A stretch of DNA of 64,000 nt from Stercorarius parasiticus (taxonomy: Eukaryota; Chordata; Aves; Charadriiformes; Stercorariidae), in the NCBI GenBank assembly GCA_013396915.1, contig VWZL01002060.1, positions 1 to 64,000 of the forward strand. The letters run 5' to 3'. This document shows positions 1 to 11,730 of this stretch, in pieces. Both the position numbers and the translations under genes were made by a program. Under the pieces are notes generated by a model that did not search any database, was not told the DNA's origin, and worked only from the letters and a program-made list of their open reading frames with translations. Position 1 is the stretch's first letter; each line of letters begins with the position of its first letter.

Positions 1-347
1 GCGAGCGGCGGGGGGGGCTGCCAGCTGCCAGCCGAGTGGCGACCGCTCAGCGAAGGCTGCCGAGCCGAGCTGGCGGCGATCATCGTCTACGCCCGGGTGC
101 TGGCGCTGCACCCCGACCCCTACGGCGCCTACAACTACCTGCCCTGGCAGAGGGGCCCCCCCGCCGGCCCCCAGCAGGAAGCGGGGGGGCTTTTTTATTC
201 GGCCGAGATCGAGCTGCTGTGCGACCAGGCGTGGGGCAGCATGCTGGAGGTGCCCGCCGGCTCCCGCCTCAACCTCACCGGCCTCGGCTACTTCTCCTGC
301 CACTCGCACACCGTCATGCAGGGCTACGCTTATTTCTTCTTCCTCCG
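1..347 (+). CDS. CCDC3: CCDC3 coding exon 1 (partial, 5' truncated by window edge)
   Basis: This is the N-terminal part of the secreted glycoprotein CCDC3 (favine). The frame starts at base 1 and runs 115 codons plus two bases. After a short Gly-rich stretch (residues 1-6) comes CQLPAEWRPLSEGCRAEL, which in the family follows the signal peptide; the hydrophobic leader itself is outside the window. Cysteines are at in-window residues 7, 20, 74 and 100, and a glycosylation sequon NLT lies at 91-93. The segment EVPAGSRLNLTGLGYFSCHS (83-102) is very strongly conserved. Residues 51-61 are a Pro/Gly/Gln-rich insertion longer than I recall in mammals. The exon ends CG|GTGAGT, a perfect donor, leaving a split Arg codon completed by the first base of exon 2. 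An ATG-less open frame at the window edge fits a true upstream start rather than an internal one. Confidence 0.95.
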
Positions 348-530
348 GTGAGTCCCGGCATGGGAAGGTTGGGTGGGGGGGTCCGGGAAGGGTGTGTGTG
401 GGTCGGCATCCCGGCTCCGGGGCATCCCCGGGGGGATGTGCGGCTGCCCCGGCCCGGGAGGGTTGGCTCCGTCCCGTTGCCGCTCTCCCCGCAGCGCCTT
501 CTCCTTTGCTCGTCCTCCCACAGTTTCATC
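1..530. promoter_or_regulatory. CCDC3: Downstream part of CpG island over CCDC3 exon 1
   Basis: The first half kilobase is very GC-rich with frequent CpG and runs of G, then falls off quickly after about 530 into ordinary AT-richer intron. That is the usual pattern of a vertebrate CpG-island promoter extending into the first exon and intron. The transcription start and core promoter must lie before base 1, so no TATA or initiator can be assigned. Confidence 0.6.
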
Positions 531-1347
531 GAGCGGAAAAAAACAACTCCAAACCCATAATATTCCAGCCTTGCCGGGCAGCAGATGTACGGGGAGCTGC
601 TGTTGAGTAGCTCCCAGGTGCCGCTGCTTTTGTTTTTACGGCGGGACAGTCACGGAGCTGGAGAGAAGCCAGTGCCTCTTTGCTGAAGTTTGGCATGGGA
701 GCTTAAAACCCATCCCCAAATACTCACCCGATAGCTTTCTCTTGGCTCTCCCAAGTCCCAGCCAAATCCTGACTTGGGGCTCATCGAAAGAATAAGAAAA
801 TAAACCACAATGTGGGAACAGAGCCATTGCCGTGACCTTCAATCCAAGAGCGTTGCGAAATACTACTCAGTGGCTTGTTTCGAAATACTTGGTATATTCT
901 TACACTGGATGCGTAACGAAACACAGTCTGATGCTGCCTGGTGCTCAGTCTGTGGCAGTAGCTTTAAATGTGTTTTACACAAGTTATTTATTGACTGCTT
1001 GAAGGACTACTTAAACTCCAGGATCAAGGGCAATATGATGCAAATTCAGTAGGGACCGTGGGCCAAAATAGAGATTTGCCTCATTCATGGGGGTTCATTG
1101 ATGTCTGCAGGGTGGCAGGAGCCTGTTAGGTCCTTATTGCTGCTGCCTGGTCCAGTCCTCCATGGTGGAAATTGCTGTCTTGGCAACTAAGTGCCAGGAG
1201 AACCGGGCGCCACATGCCAGCTAAAGGTCTGTCTGTGTGACTTTGGTGGCACTTGTTGAGCCAGGCTGAAGTACAACGGGTGACTTCTGCGGGAGAGAAA
1301 GTGCTGTTCAGCCTCACAGCGGGCTGTCCGTGCCGTTTGTGTTTCAG
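348..1347 (+). other. CCDC3: CCDC3 intron 1
   Basis: The intron starts GTGAGT and ends in a T-rich tract followed by CAG at 1345-1347. It interrupts an Arg codon after its second base. The first 180 bases are still GC-rich. No repeat, RNA gene or second coding exon is recognisable in the remaining 800 bases. Confidence 0.9.
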
Positions 1348-1522
1348 AATGGATGAGAACTACATCCTCCTGCCGCACGGAGTCAACTTCCAGGAGGCGA
1401 TTTTCCCAGACACCCAGGAGAACCGAAGGATGTTTGCCAGCCTTTTCCAGTTTTCTAACTGCTCTCAGGCACAGCATGTGTTGAGCTTCTCCAGTGACTG
1501 GGAGATCCAAGAGGACAACCGG
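1348..1522 (+). CDS. CCDC3: CCDC3 coding exon 2
   Basis: This exon codes for residues 116-174 of the in-window protein. It begins with the last base of the split Arg codon, then MDENYILLPHGVNFQEAIFP and so on through SDWEIQEDNR, closely matching the globular region of CCDC3. It contains a second glycosylation sequon, NCS at residues 153-155, which includes Cys154. The acceptor is TTTCAG|A and the donor is CGG|GTAAGG, so the exon ends on a codon boundary. The exon frame stays open into the following intron as far as a stop at 1772-1774; see the separate finding on possible read-through. Confidence 0.95.
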
Positions 1523-4464
1523 GTAAGGGGTTTATTTGCTCTCCAACATTTGTTTTCTGAGTGGGCACAGGCATTCCTATGTCATTTGCAAACGTATATA
1601 TATGAATGCAGATCAGCGGGTCCCTGGTTTTCCTGTTCCTTTGGCATGACAGCATCATTGGCAAAGGAACACACTGGTGGGGAGATGTTAGACTCTATTT
1701 TCAAAGCTGACCTCTGTGTTAGCTCTTTAACTTACCTGAGCAATGCTCAGTATCAACGTGTTCATGAGCAATAGCTTGGAAACCAGTATTGCTTGTGATC
1801 CTGTCATACTCTGACCAGGTTTTTCCTGGTTTTGCTGGATGCAGACGCCATACTTTAGCTTCAGCTGAAATGTTTAGGAGCAGAGCTTTGCTTTTGTACC
1901 TCCATGTTCATCTCATGTAGTGAGAGCAGTGCCTGGACCATGACAGACTGTAAGGGATTATTCTTGCCTAACTCCACACAACAGCATAAACATCTCCTTC
2001 TGAACTAATCATCCTAAGCTGTCTTTGTAGCAGCTGGGGAAAAACTGACTCTTGAGGGCACGGTTCGTCTGAGCGATGAGGGCATGGTTCATCTGAGAGA
2101 CGCCGGCACCTACTTCTGAAGAAGCTGAATGAAATGCCTCTTTCTCCTCTCTGGGAGGCCACAGCGAGTAGTTCACCCTCTAGGCAATCCTCCCTTAAGA
2201 AAGTACATAATTAGTATGGAAAGTCCAACGATGCCTCTTGTTAGTGGCTTCTGAGACCTTTTATGGGGCTGTAGTGTGTGTAATAAATGCAGGATTTAAA
2301 TTAATACTTCCTTGGCAGCAAGGAGTAACCTGCAGTTATGTGTGTGCATGTTCTGGATGTGCATATGCATTTGCAAAAGCGGAACTTGGAGAGCTGTTTT
2401 AATGCCAAACCTTGTTTTATGAGGCTAGTGGTTTCCACTGGTAGCCGAGAACATTTTAAGCGTCTCTTTAGGTCAGGATGGACAGGACATGTGCCATCGC
2501 TTGCGTCTTCTGTCCGTTCATCCAAGGCACAATGTTTGCGTACGGCAGCAGATGCACTAGTAGCTTGTTTGGGAGGTGGAGGGAGGGAGCTCAGTAGCTG
2601 GCTGAGCCCTTTCCCTTCACCAGCTGGCCCACCGCCAGCGTCCAGAGCTTGAGCTGCTGCGTGGCCGCCTGGCCAGTGACACAACCCCGCTCCTTGGGAT
2701 GCCCCTTGGGCAAGCGTTTTCCCACTGCTGATATTTTGGGGAGGGAGTGGGCAATGGTGACGTTCAAATATGTATTTGGGGAGAGCAGCAGGAATTGATA
2801 TTTAAGAGAAAATTAATTATATTACAATTAGAATGCAGAGACGTAACTGTTGGCTGGGCAAGAAAGGGGGAGGCATAGAGCCCCAGTCCCAGCCCTGCCT
2901 CATCCCTGCCGGCCTGCAGGCTCCCCAGTGCCCCAAGCAACGGATTTGGCAAGTAAAGGCACTGCCGCTGCGAAATCCACAGATTTTGCTCTGGGGGAGC
3001 CAAGTGGCATTGAGGGACCACCAGATCCGACTCTCTGTGTCTGCTTGTGATGCCTCTGTGCTGTTCCTTCAGCCGTGCTAAGATAAATGCAGGGGATCTT
3101 GATGGGTTGGTGCTTGTTTATGCCAGCGGTGAATCTCGCAGATTTAGCTTTAATGGAAATCCCAGGGCAGAAACCCCCAGGGTAAGTTGGGGCAACCGAA
3201 AGCGTATGTATCAAAAGTGCATTTCAGCTGTTGCGCTCTTTGACCCCCTGCAGCTGTGAGCAGATTAGGGGGGGATTAGAGCTGCTGGTGGCACAGAGCG
3301 GGGCTGGGGGCTTTACATACTTCGACACCCACCCGTGGAGTGAATTAATTCAGCACAACTGATGGACACTTTGTCTCGCCTTCGTAATGAAACGTAAAAG
3401 CTTCCTCTGCACCAGTTAAAAATAGTTCGGGCTGACTGTGCTCCCATTCAGCTCCTGCATCTGTGTTTGCCCAGCCCAGCGCCGGCTCACGGTGCCTGCA
3501 TGCCCCTGGGGAGCGGATGGCATTTCTGACTGCCACAGTATTAGGAATTTGTTCCCCAGTTCTTCCCAACGCAGGTGCCCTTGTCCAGGGTGCAGCTCTT
3601 ACTAGCATTTTGCTCCTCTCTTTGCCTTGTCGCATCTGATGGTGACTTTCCCAGTTGCCGCTGCCTCTCCTTGCATCCCATCACAGTGAAAACAACTTCC
3701 ATTTCCAAACATGCCCGGCTGAGCTGCCCCGTGCCGGCGCCTGAGCTGAAACCTGCGGCGTGTGCTGGCTTTGTGGCACGAAAAGTGAGCATCACGCGGA
3801 GCATTACTCTTCAAGCTTTTTGGAAAAGAGGCTCTTAGGGAGCCCGGGGATATCTGCAATGGTGTCAAGCTGTAAGAACATAGAAAAGGGTCTTCTGATG
3901 GGGCTCACACTGCAGTGAGGAGTCAGGGGTCTCACTAGCTGCTGCATCCTGACATAAATTCCTAGTGAAAATCTGTCATGGATGTTTTGTGCAGTTGGAG
4001 GTAAGAGATGAAGATGCTGAGATCCTCAGAGCAGAAGACAGCTGGGGCGAAGGTCTGGTGCCAGGAGTTAGTAGCTAATGTTCTGCCTTGGGGTCTTGGG
4101 ACATCTGTGTGCAGGGACATTGTGAAAAGTGGCTCTGTCAAAAAGCACCGTGCCTAAGTAGGTTTGGAATAAAGGAGTGATAGTCTGCTGTTTACAGCTG
4201 GATCCCGTATTCCAAAAGACTTTTTGAATCCGTGTATTTGCTCATGGCCCTGTGCCCTACTCTTGATCTATTTCTGGGGTGGACGGTTTGAGGGAGAATT
4301 CGGTGCTCGAAGCATGTGCAGTTGCAAAGAGTAATTTGTGTTTGTAGCTCTGGGGTGCTCAGCCAGAAGACGAGAAAGCCCCATGATGGATGAACTTCTT
4401 TTCCCTCATGTAATGCTGCTCCCAGTGAGAGGTCCCTTCTGCGGGGTGTGCCTGATCTGGCCAC
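1523..4464. other. Intron 2, first 2.9 kb: unique sequence
   Basis: There is no recognisable transposable element here. It holds the exon 2 read-through frame (to 1774), an AATAAA at 2282-2287, and a 24-bp tandem duplication at 2054-2101. The stretch 2850-3250 has more CpG than its surroundings but no identifiable feature. Confidence 0.6.
2054..2101. repeat. Two-copy 24-bp tandem duplication
   Basis: Bases 2054-2077 and 2078-2101 both follow the pattern GAGGGCAyGGTTCrTCTGAG plus four bases, and differ at only a few positions. This is probably a local slippage duplication. Confidence 0.85.
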
Positions 4465-4995
4465 GGAGCAGGGGACTCTGGAGTACTGTGTCCAGTTCTG
4501 GGCTCCCCGGTTCAAGAAGGACAGGGAACTGCTGGAGAGGATACAGCAAAGGGCTACAAAGATGATGAGGGGACTGGAACACCTCTCTGATGAAGAAACG
4601 CTGAGGGATTTGGGTCTTTTCAGTCTGGAAAAAAGAAGACTGAGGGGGGATCTTATCAATGCCTATAAATACTTAAAGGGTGGGTGTCAGAGGACGGGGA
4701 CAGGGTCTTTTCAGTGGAGCCCGGCAACAGGACAAGAGGTAACAGGCACAAATTGACCATAGGAAGTTCCATCTCAACATGAGGAGGAACTTCTTTCCTT
4801 TGAGGGTGGCAGAGCCCTGTAACAGGCTGCCCAGAGAGGTGGTGGAGTCTCCACCTCTGGAGACATTCAAAACCCGCCTGGACGCGTTCCTGTGCAACCT
4901 GCTTTAGGTGACCCTGCTCTGGCAGGGGGTTGGACTAGATGATCTCCAGAGGTCCCTTCCAACCCCGACCATTCTGTGATTCTGTGATTCTGTGA
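4465..4995 (+). mobile_element. CR1 LINE fragment, 3' end, sense to CCDC3
   Basis: This is a 5'-truncated copy of the chicken-repeat-1 non-LTR retrotransposon covering the C-terminal reverse-transcriptase-side coding part and the 3' UTR. Broken coding matches include [20 protein letters not shown] and the [19 protein letters not shown] section. It ends with the diagnostic GGACTAGATGATCTCCAGAG, the CCCTTCCAACCCC motif and three ATTCTGTG tail units at about 4971-4995. Frames are broken, so it is not active. The 5' edge is approximate. Confidence 0.95.
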
Positions 4996-7095
4996 CCCAA
5001 AGGTGACCACCAACATGCTGTCCTCCTGCTCACCCTCTTCTCTCTGCCATGCTCATTCCATGCAGGCAGCCTTGTCAGGGCTGTCCCAATGGGTGAAACA
5101 AGGAAAATCCTGACAGCTCCTTCTCCTCCTCCCAGCAAATGTGTCTGATGATGCAAAAGAGAGCAAAGGGATGTGCACTGGGATGCACAACCTGCCTTTT
5201 CCATCATGGGAAAACCCTTTTAATCTTCAGAAAGCCCCATGGTGCATGGTGAAAGGAGGCCAGATCCAAGGCACATCTTGTTGGGGATAACACATTTGTC
5301 ATCCTGGGCTTGCTGCTGTCGCTGGAAGCTAATTCCAGCTGCATTTTTAAGCCCCTTGCAGCCTGGGCTGAGAGCCAGGCGTTGCTTTCCGTAGTTTTCC
5401 AATAACCCCCCGGTCTCATAAATTCACTCAGGTGCTTGTTTGAGCCACTATGGAGAGCAACAGTAGCTCTGGCTGTCGTTGTGTTGCATTTTGGCTTCCA
5501 AATGGCTCCAAATGGTTCCAAAATGGCTTTGGAACTTGCATTTTGGCTTCCACTTTTGCAGAGGCAGTAATTAATTGGGCTCCATCCTGACTTTTCTTAC
5601 AGCCCCTTAGTGATGTTTGCAGACCTCCTGCTTTACTGCGGTTCGCTGTCGCAGCGGTTTCCACAAGGTTCTCGGTAAAGCCCCAAGTTCCCACCAGGCT
5701 TGGGGCTGGAGCTGGGTTTGTGAGAGGCTGCAACTTCTTGCAGAGCAAGGGGCCCCTTCTTGCGGAACATTGCAGGTACCTGGGTCCCAGGCTTGGCCCG
5801 GTGCCAGAGCTGATGTTGGTGGAGATAATAACACAGGAACTCTCTCTTTCCCCTTTGGAGTTACAGTTTTGGTCGATTCTTCCCACCCTCTGCCCCTGGG
5901 AGAAATGCAGTATTTGCCTATCCAAGGAATCCTGAAGTCACAGCAATTTCTTTTAATAAGGTGCTTTTATTAAAGAAAGGGACAATTAAGAAGTAATAAA
6001 AACCTAATTAAAATTCTTAAAAGCTCTGTGTTTTTACCCATGTTTCATGTCGACCCCTGAGGGAAGACCTGCAGACATATCAAAGAGTTTGTGAAGTCTG
6101 ACAGCCTCCTACATGGACAAGACAGGCTGTCCTGTGCCAACTGGCATGCAGCCTCCCGGTCACCCCTGCCTTGGGAAACCACCCCAGACGCCTCCTCTCC
6201 TTTACCCTCTGCTTCCCCCAATCCCCCTAAAATTGCTCACAAACCACTGTGCGCCGCCCAGTTATTCTCCAGTGCAGCCGGTGGTGCTGGTGTTTCATTG
6301 CTGGTGCTTTTAGGGAGGAGCCTCGCAACTTTTCTTGCTTAAAAAGAGACTGAGGGATCAGACTTTTTTTGGGGAGATGGGGATGTGCAGTGCAGTGCAG
6401 CCAGCATCCTCCTCCAGGGATGGAGAGGGGGAACGGGAAAATCCTGAAGGCCCAGAGCACATCCATATGTGCCAACGCCTCTTTCCCATGACAAATTTTT
6501 CTTACGGCTAAGTGCTAAATGACACTTTCCGACACTCGAGGGGTTGCTTTCTGCTTGCTCAAGCTGGGAGGTGGGAATCATGGCTGTGGTTTCCCCCCCT
6601 CTCACAGCGCCTGCTGCTAAGCCTGGGGGTGATGCAGTGGGTTGGGATTGAAAGCCTGCCCCCCTGCAGAGTTTTAACATTTTAGTGCAAATCTAGAGGC
6701 TCTAATTTCTCCCCCAGACTTGGCCTTCTGCAGGGTCCTGCGATCTCTTAAATAAGGGCTCGTTGCCTTGTCTGCACACGAGGGACTCGAGGTCTGGTGA
6801 TAACAAGGTCTATACAAGTGTCAAACAGCGCTTGTCCTTATTTATTATTCTGAGGGGTTTTAACTCCTGGTTTTGTCAACAGGTTGACAGGGAAACATGG
6901 TGTTTTGGCCTCCGTCCCAGCTCGCTGTGAGCGGCGGAGGTGCTCACGACCTGGGGCCGCATGGTGCTTCTCTTACAGGGCACCTTCCTCCCCTTTCTTT
7001 TCACACGGGAGAGTTGCAAAATGATCCCCGTGTGCATCATAACGAGGGAATTAACAGCAGCGTGTCGAACCGATTGTGAGCAACTGTGAGAGCAC
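4996..7095. other. Intron 2 unique sequence with a local direct repeat
   Basis: No transposon is recognised. A 17-bp direct repeat (TTGCATTTTGGCTTCCA) at 5484-5500 and 5536-5552 brackets three near-copies of the decamer TCCAAATGGY. An AT-rich stretch lies at 5945-6030. The rest shows nothing I can name. Confidence 0.5.
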
Positions 7096-7600
7096 TAGCA
7101 CCCTGATAAAACCCATGGAAATTAAGGAGTCCAATAACTTCAATTAAGTCTGGCGAGATTGCTGGGGGAGATCATATCTTTTATTAAGCCTCTGTCCCTG
7201 CATTGCCTCTTCTCCTCTCAAGCATCGGAGCTACGACCACGGTGTTACTTCAATTGATTTAGATGAATGGACTTGCCTTCTGAGAGACCTCCAGAGATTT
7301 ATCTGGGTAATAAGAAAGCTTTTATGAGAGCAGTCAGTGTCCTAAATAAAAAGGAAGGTAATTAGGTAATTAGTGGGTTAGCGGGGCAGTCTACAAATAT
7401 CTGCTTAGCATCTTTAGACCTGGATCCTTTTCTCTGGTGGCCCTTTGGCTGCTGTAACAACCTGATGACCTGAATACGACACCTGCAAGGCTTTGGAGCA
7501 GCTGAAAAGGGAACCGGATAAGAAAAGTAATGTAATTGCATAAATGGCCTTGCCATTATTATGCAAAGCAAAAATTAAATTAAATGGCATTCTTCCTCTG
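7096..7600. promoter_or_regulatory. AT-rich TAAT-dense block, candidate conserved non-coding element
   Basis: Homeodomain-type cores (TAAT/ATTA) are unusually dense, for example AGGTAATTAGGTAATTAG at about 7358-7375 and AAATTAAATTAAAT near 7571. A SOX-POU-like composite, CATTATTATGCAAA, lies at 7554-7567. Such composition is typical of developmental enhancers conserved among vertebrates. Conservation itself cannot be seen from one sequence, so this is inference. Confidence 0.35.
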
Positions 7601-10600
7601 CGGAAGTAGAGGAAATAGTTTCAGAGCTATTTGTATTTTAGCAACGGCCGTGTGCATGAACTGGGAGCCACTGGGTCAGATCGTTCCCTGAACCCATCTG
7701 TGGGCAGCAGCACATTTGCTTAGCAATGGTCCCAGTCTGGCTCTTCCCTGATGCCCACAGCTGGACAGACGGTAGCAGGTCTCATTCAGTGACACTTCAT
7801 GAGACCATGAGGGCTTAAATCACAGAGAAATAGGAGCTTACACAACAGCTCCTTGGGCTACCAGAGAAGGGCTTACTCAAGTGACTTTTGCTGTGGGGAC
7901 CTGTTTTGATCCATCTCCCCGGGCAACGTGCCCCTGGGGAGGGGACAAGAAGAAGGAAAGTTGGTGTAGTCCCCATAATTTTTCTGACCTCCCTGATTTT
8001 GAGTATGAGCAGTGATTAAATAGTATCGTGGGTGGGTACCTGCTGCAGAGATGCATGTGGCATCTCTGGAGATAGCCCGAGTTACCTTGGATGCAGGGAC
8101 CAGAGCTCTTCCTGCTGGGGCTGACATGGACGAAGGTGGCTCCACTACATGAGTCATGCGAAGCCTGGCCACTAGAAAAAAAAAAGCTAATAACTGTAAT
8201 GGATTTTGGCTGAAATTTCATCCACAGTATCTACCGATACAAAATGAAAACGCAGTTTGTTTTTTCTCCTTTAAATTTAAGCACTTCTGCTCTTGAGGAG
8301 TTCCCTCTCTGCTCTGAGTATTGGGAAAGGAATTGCAGAACTGGAAAACACTGGTCGTGGAGTCCAGAACCAGCAGTTTTACGGGAAGGACTGGTCTGGA
8401 AAAGAGCAGGCAGCAGCCTAGCTTGCTTAAGACAGTTTTCTTTAATACACATGTACTGGCCTTTTGTGTTTGTTTGTGGCATGAGCCGCATAGAGGATCC
8501 TCCCTTCTCTGGTCCTAAGTCACTAGGGAGACAGAAAATATTCTCAGTTCACAACACTGCTATGTGGCAAGGGCAGGGCAAAAAGACCTTGAAATAGGTG
8601 AAAGTAAGGTCCAATATCTAGAGATTTTAAAATCTTGGTTTAGATTCAGTGTCTTGCCCTGCCATTTGTTAGAAGAGTTGTTGTTCCATTAGCATGATAG
8701 AAAGTGTACATCGCTTCTGGGTTGTTTTAATTGTGATTTACAGCGCTTTTGTTTTCCTCCCAGAAACCCACCCAGAGTGTACCCCCTCCCTACAATCTGT
8801 GTTTAATTTGAATACATGTAAGCAGTATTAAATGAAATGGAGAACTGCTGACAAGTGTCTGGGATGAGGGGAGACCATGCGACAGTTGATATGTTTTGGT
8901 AACATCCCTGAGAGTCATTTGGCATAGAAATGGCATTGACTCATTTCCAAATCTTCCCACCCAGGCTGTGGTAGGGGACTCTTAGAGGTCTGATTGGCAT
9001 CTCGCTATCAGTTTTCTGTTTTCCCACATGTACGCAGGCTGCTGAAATACAGAATAAAAGATCATGGAGGAGTTCAAAATAGTCTTATCCATGGGACGTT
9101 TCCATTGCATATGGTCTTTCTTATATTTACAGCACCCAGAAGGTGTTCTGAGTGTTTCCCAGGAGAAAAATGGGGAAACTTCTCTGCTTTTAGGGTGTCT
9201 CTCAGAGGCACCTTATTTCTGTATCAGGAGGCGGGTTGGCTGACTGCCATATACAATGCAAGAGGGTTGACCTGAGGTAGCATGGGAGCCTGGAATTTGA
9301 TGTCAATTGTGAACAGTCTGAATTTGTGGTTGAATGAGGAGCTTTTCCCACCCATCTGAACTGGGTTCAGATGACATCCATGACCGGTGGGGAGCTACTG
9401 AGGTAAGGCCACCACTTAGCACCCTCCTGGTACCAACACAGGTGCAGGACAAGGTGAGGGGAGTCCCAAATCAGTGTCCTGGATCCTGGTGGATGAGTCT
9501 GGACCAATTTGCTCCCTATCAAACAATACAGATTATTCCAGAGCATAGCTCTCTTTGACTGTGTCTCAGGCACATCCAAGTACATGATATCCGTAAAAAT
9601 ACCCATTTTCTAGCCCGCTGGGCACAGAAATGCCTAGACAGCCATGGGTGTGTGTGTATATGTACACGGCTGCCTCCTCCGAAGGGCGAAACGGCAATCC
9701 TTCCAGGAATTGGCAATGAATGAAGACCCACATGGCTCCAGGCTGCTTTTAGTTATCCAGAGCCACACCTTAAAGAAGTTCTGCCAAATACACTAAATCA
9801 TTCTGGATTTCATGGCATGAGACTATCTGCTGCTATATGTGAACTTGGTGGCGAGCAGGCATCTGACCCCAGTCGCAGGATGCCTTTTCGGCTCTCAATC
9901 TGGCTTCTTCCACTGCCACAGGGGTGGGAAAGTGCTGGTGGCCACAGAGGCAATTGGCGCTTGTGGGCTGAGCTCTGCACATTGAGAGACAAAAATATGA
10001 GGTTGAAGGGACCCCGCTGTCCCTCCTGTGTTTGAGATCCAAGGCTGCCTGGAGGGGTGCTGTACCCTTGGCGTTTCCATCCCAGAGGTGGCTGGAAGAC
10101 CTACAGTGATGCTGCTGAGCACGAATCCTGCCACAGGGCTTGCTTAGCTGGACAAAGATTTTTTTTGCAAGCCCCCAGCTGCTGACTCTTAGCCAAGTGT
10201 TTCTCGGTCATGTTAGAAAGATGTAGCTACCTGGCCAGGGTTAACTCCATAGTGTGCAGCACAGGTAGGATGTTGCTGCTGTTGTCTCAGGGTAGGTAAG
10301 AGAGATGGGAATTTCGCTGAGCTGGTCACATTTCCTCTGTGTTAGCACAGAAGTGGTTGAGGTGGGAGATACCTCCCTTTGGGGAGTGCAACGGAAAGTT
10401 TGAAGCTACTTCCATGAGCATCCACATGTGAAGGCGGGCTAGGAATTGCAGCAGTATAACAAAAGGTGGATCTCTCATCCATACCCTCTAGATATGACAC
10501 TGTTGTGGGAAAAGCAGCAATCAGAAGACATGAGGAGGCCAAGGCTGACTCTTGTCTCCTTCCCCGTGTGTGAGCGCTTCAGTGATTCCTCTGCTTTTCT

Positions 10601-11730
10601 GCCCTGCCCTCCCATTCATGGCCTCCCAGCATGGGAAACTGAGGGAGGACATCCCACCGCACATAGACTGGGAAGGATGAAAGCACTGGTCAGCAAGGGA
10701 GGCACCTGGTGGGAACCTGAGTGGTTACTGGAGCTGGGAAATGAAGAGGTGCAGGGCAACACATGCTTGAAAGTGCTTGTGTCCACAGCCAAATCGGCTT
10801 CCTTGACACAGATTCCAGTACTGGCAGTGCTCCCCCAGATATCTGGGACCTGGCATCCAAGGAGAAAGGTTGAGGCTAATGTTCCTGTAAGGTGGACATA
10901 CTATCTTACTAACCCAAGGCAAAACAAAATATGCAGTCCAAAGAAACAGATCACAGGTGGTTTTTTGACCCAGTCATGCTTATTATTCATACTTGTCACA
11001 TGATTTTTCAAACTTAGAAAGTGGAGGTACTGACAGCCTGAGAGCTACTGGAAGATGCTCAGATATGTCTCCTGGCACTGCACTTACAGTAATCCACTGG
11101 TTATTCTGACTATTTCAGTGCTTTTGGTTGCATTGGGAACATGAGGGAGAAGCAAACACCAGAGCTAGATGCATCTGATTGTTCACCTGCTTAGATTCTC
11201 CTAGACCTTGGTTTAGGCTGGCCATTTTGGGGAATACATTCAGACTGAATGTCAGGAAAGTTTGCTGGGCAGCCAAAATGAATGAGGGAGGTCCCGAAAT
11301 TCTGTATTGTTCAGACTAATTGTGGGAGCCACCAAGCCATTCTTAATTCTGCGAGTCTGTAGGTATGTTAGATGTTTTTGTGTATGCAAATTCATGCTTC
11401 GTGATGGTCAGCAGTTGGGAAGGATGATTCATGTGGACCAAGAGTCCCGGGCCATGGTCTGTCCTTGATGCACATGCCGCTCCTACAGGTACTGTGGCCA
11501 GAGCCAGTCTTCGGTTCAGTTGCTGGCCTCAGTCAACCTTGAATCCAGGGAAAAGCCTTCTCTTTCCACTTCTCTCTCCCTCACCTGTGAAATAGATACA
11601 GAAAAAGATGGAGCAGAACGTTTATTAAAATCAACAGACACGAAAATCCAGCTGGCAGCTGGCAGACGGGACACCTGTAATGCTGCCTGTAACCGGATCA
11701 GCCATTGTGGCTTGAAGGGAGATGAGACCT
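7601..11730. other. Intron 2 unique sequence
   Basis: About 4 kb without a recognisable repeat, RNA gene or coding exon. Short open frames occur on both strands, the longest in the next interval being 10446-11003 at 185 codons; none resembles a known protein. Confidence 0.5.

Noticed and set aside
36..560. 174-codon open frame over CCDC3 exon 1 in another frame
   Set aside because: Arg/Pro/Gly-rich translation of GC-rich DNA; it crosses the splice donor and overlaps the true CCDC3 frame.
4448..4756. 102-codon open frame and similar frames inside CR1 copies
   Set aside because: They are decayed C-terminal pieces of the CR1 ORF2 protein, part of the annotated repeats, not host genes.
10446..11003. 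185-codon open frame in intron 2
   Set aside because: Composition is like random intron, with no recognisable domain; one or two frames this long are expected by chance in 64 kb on six frames.
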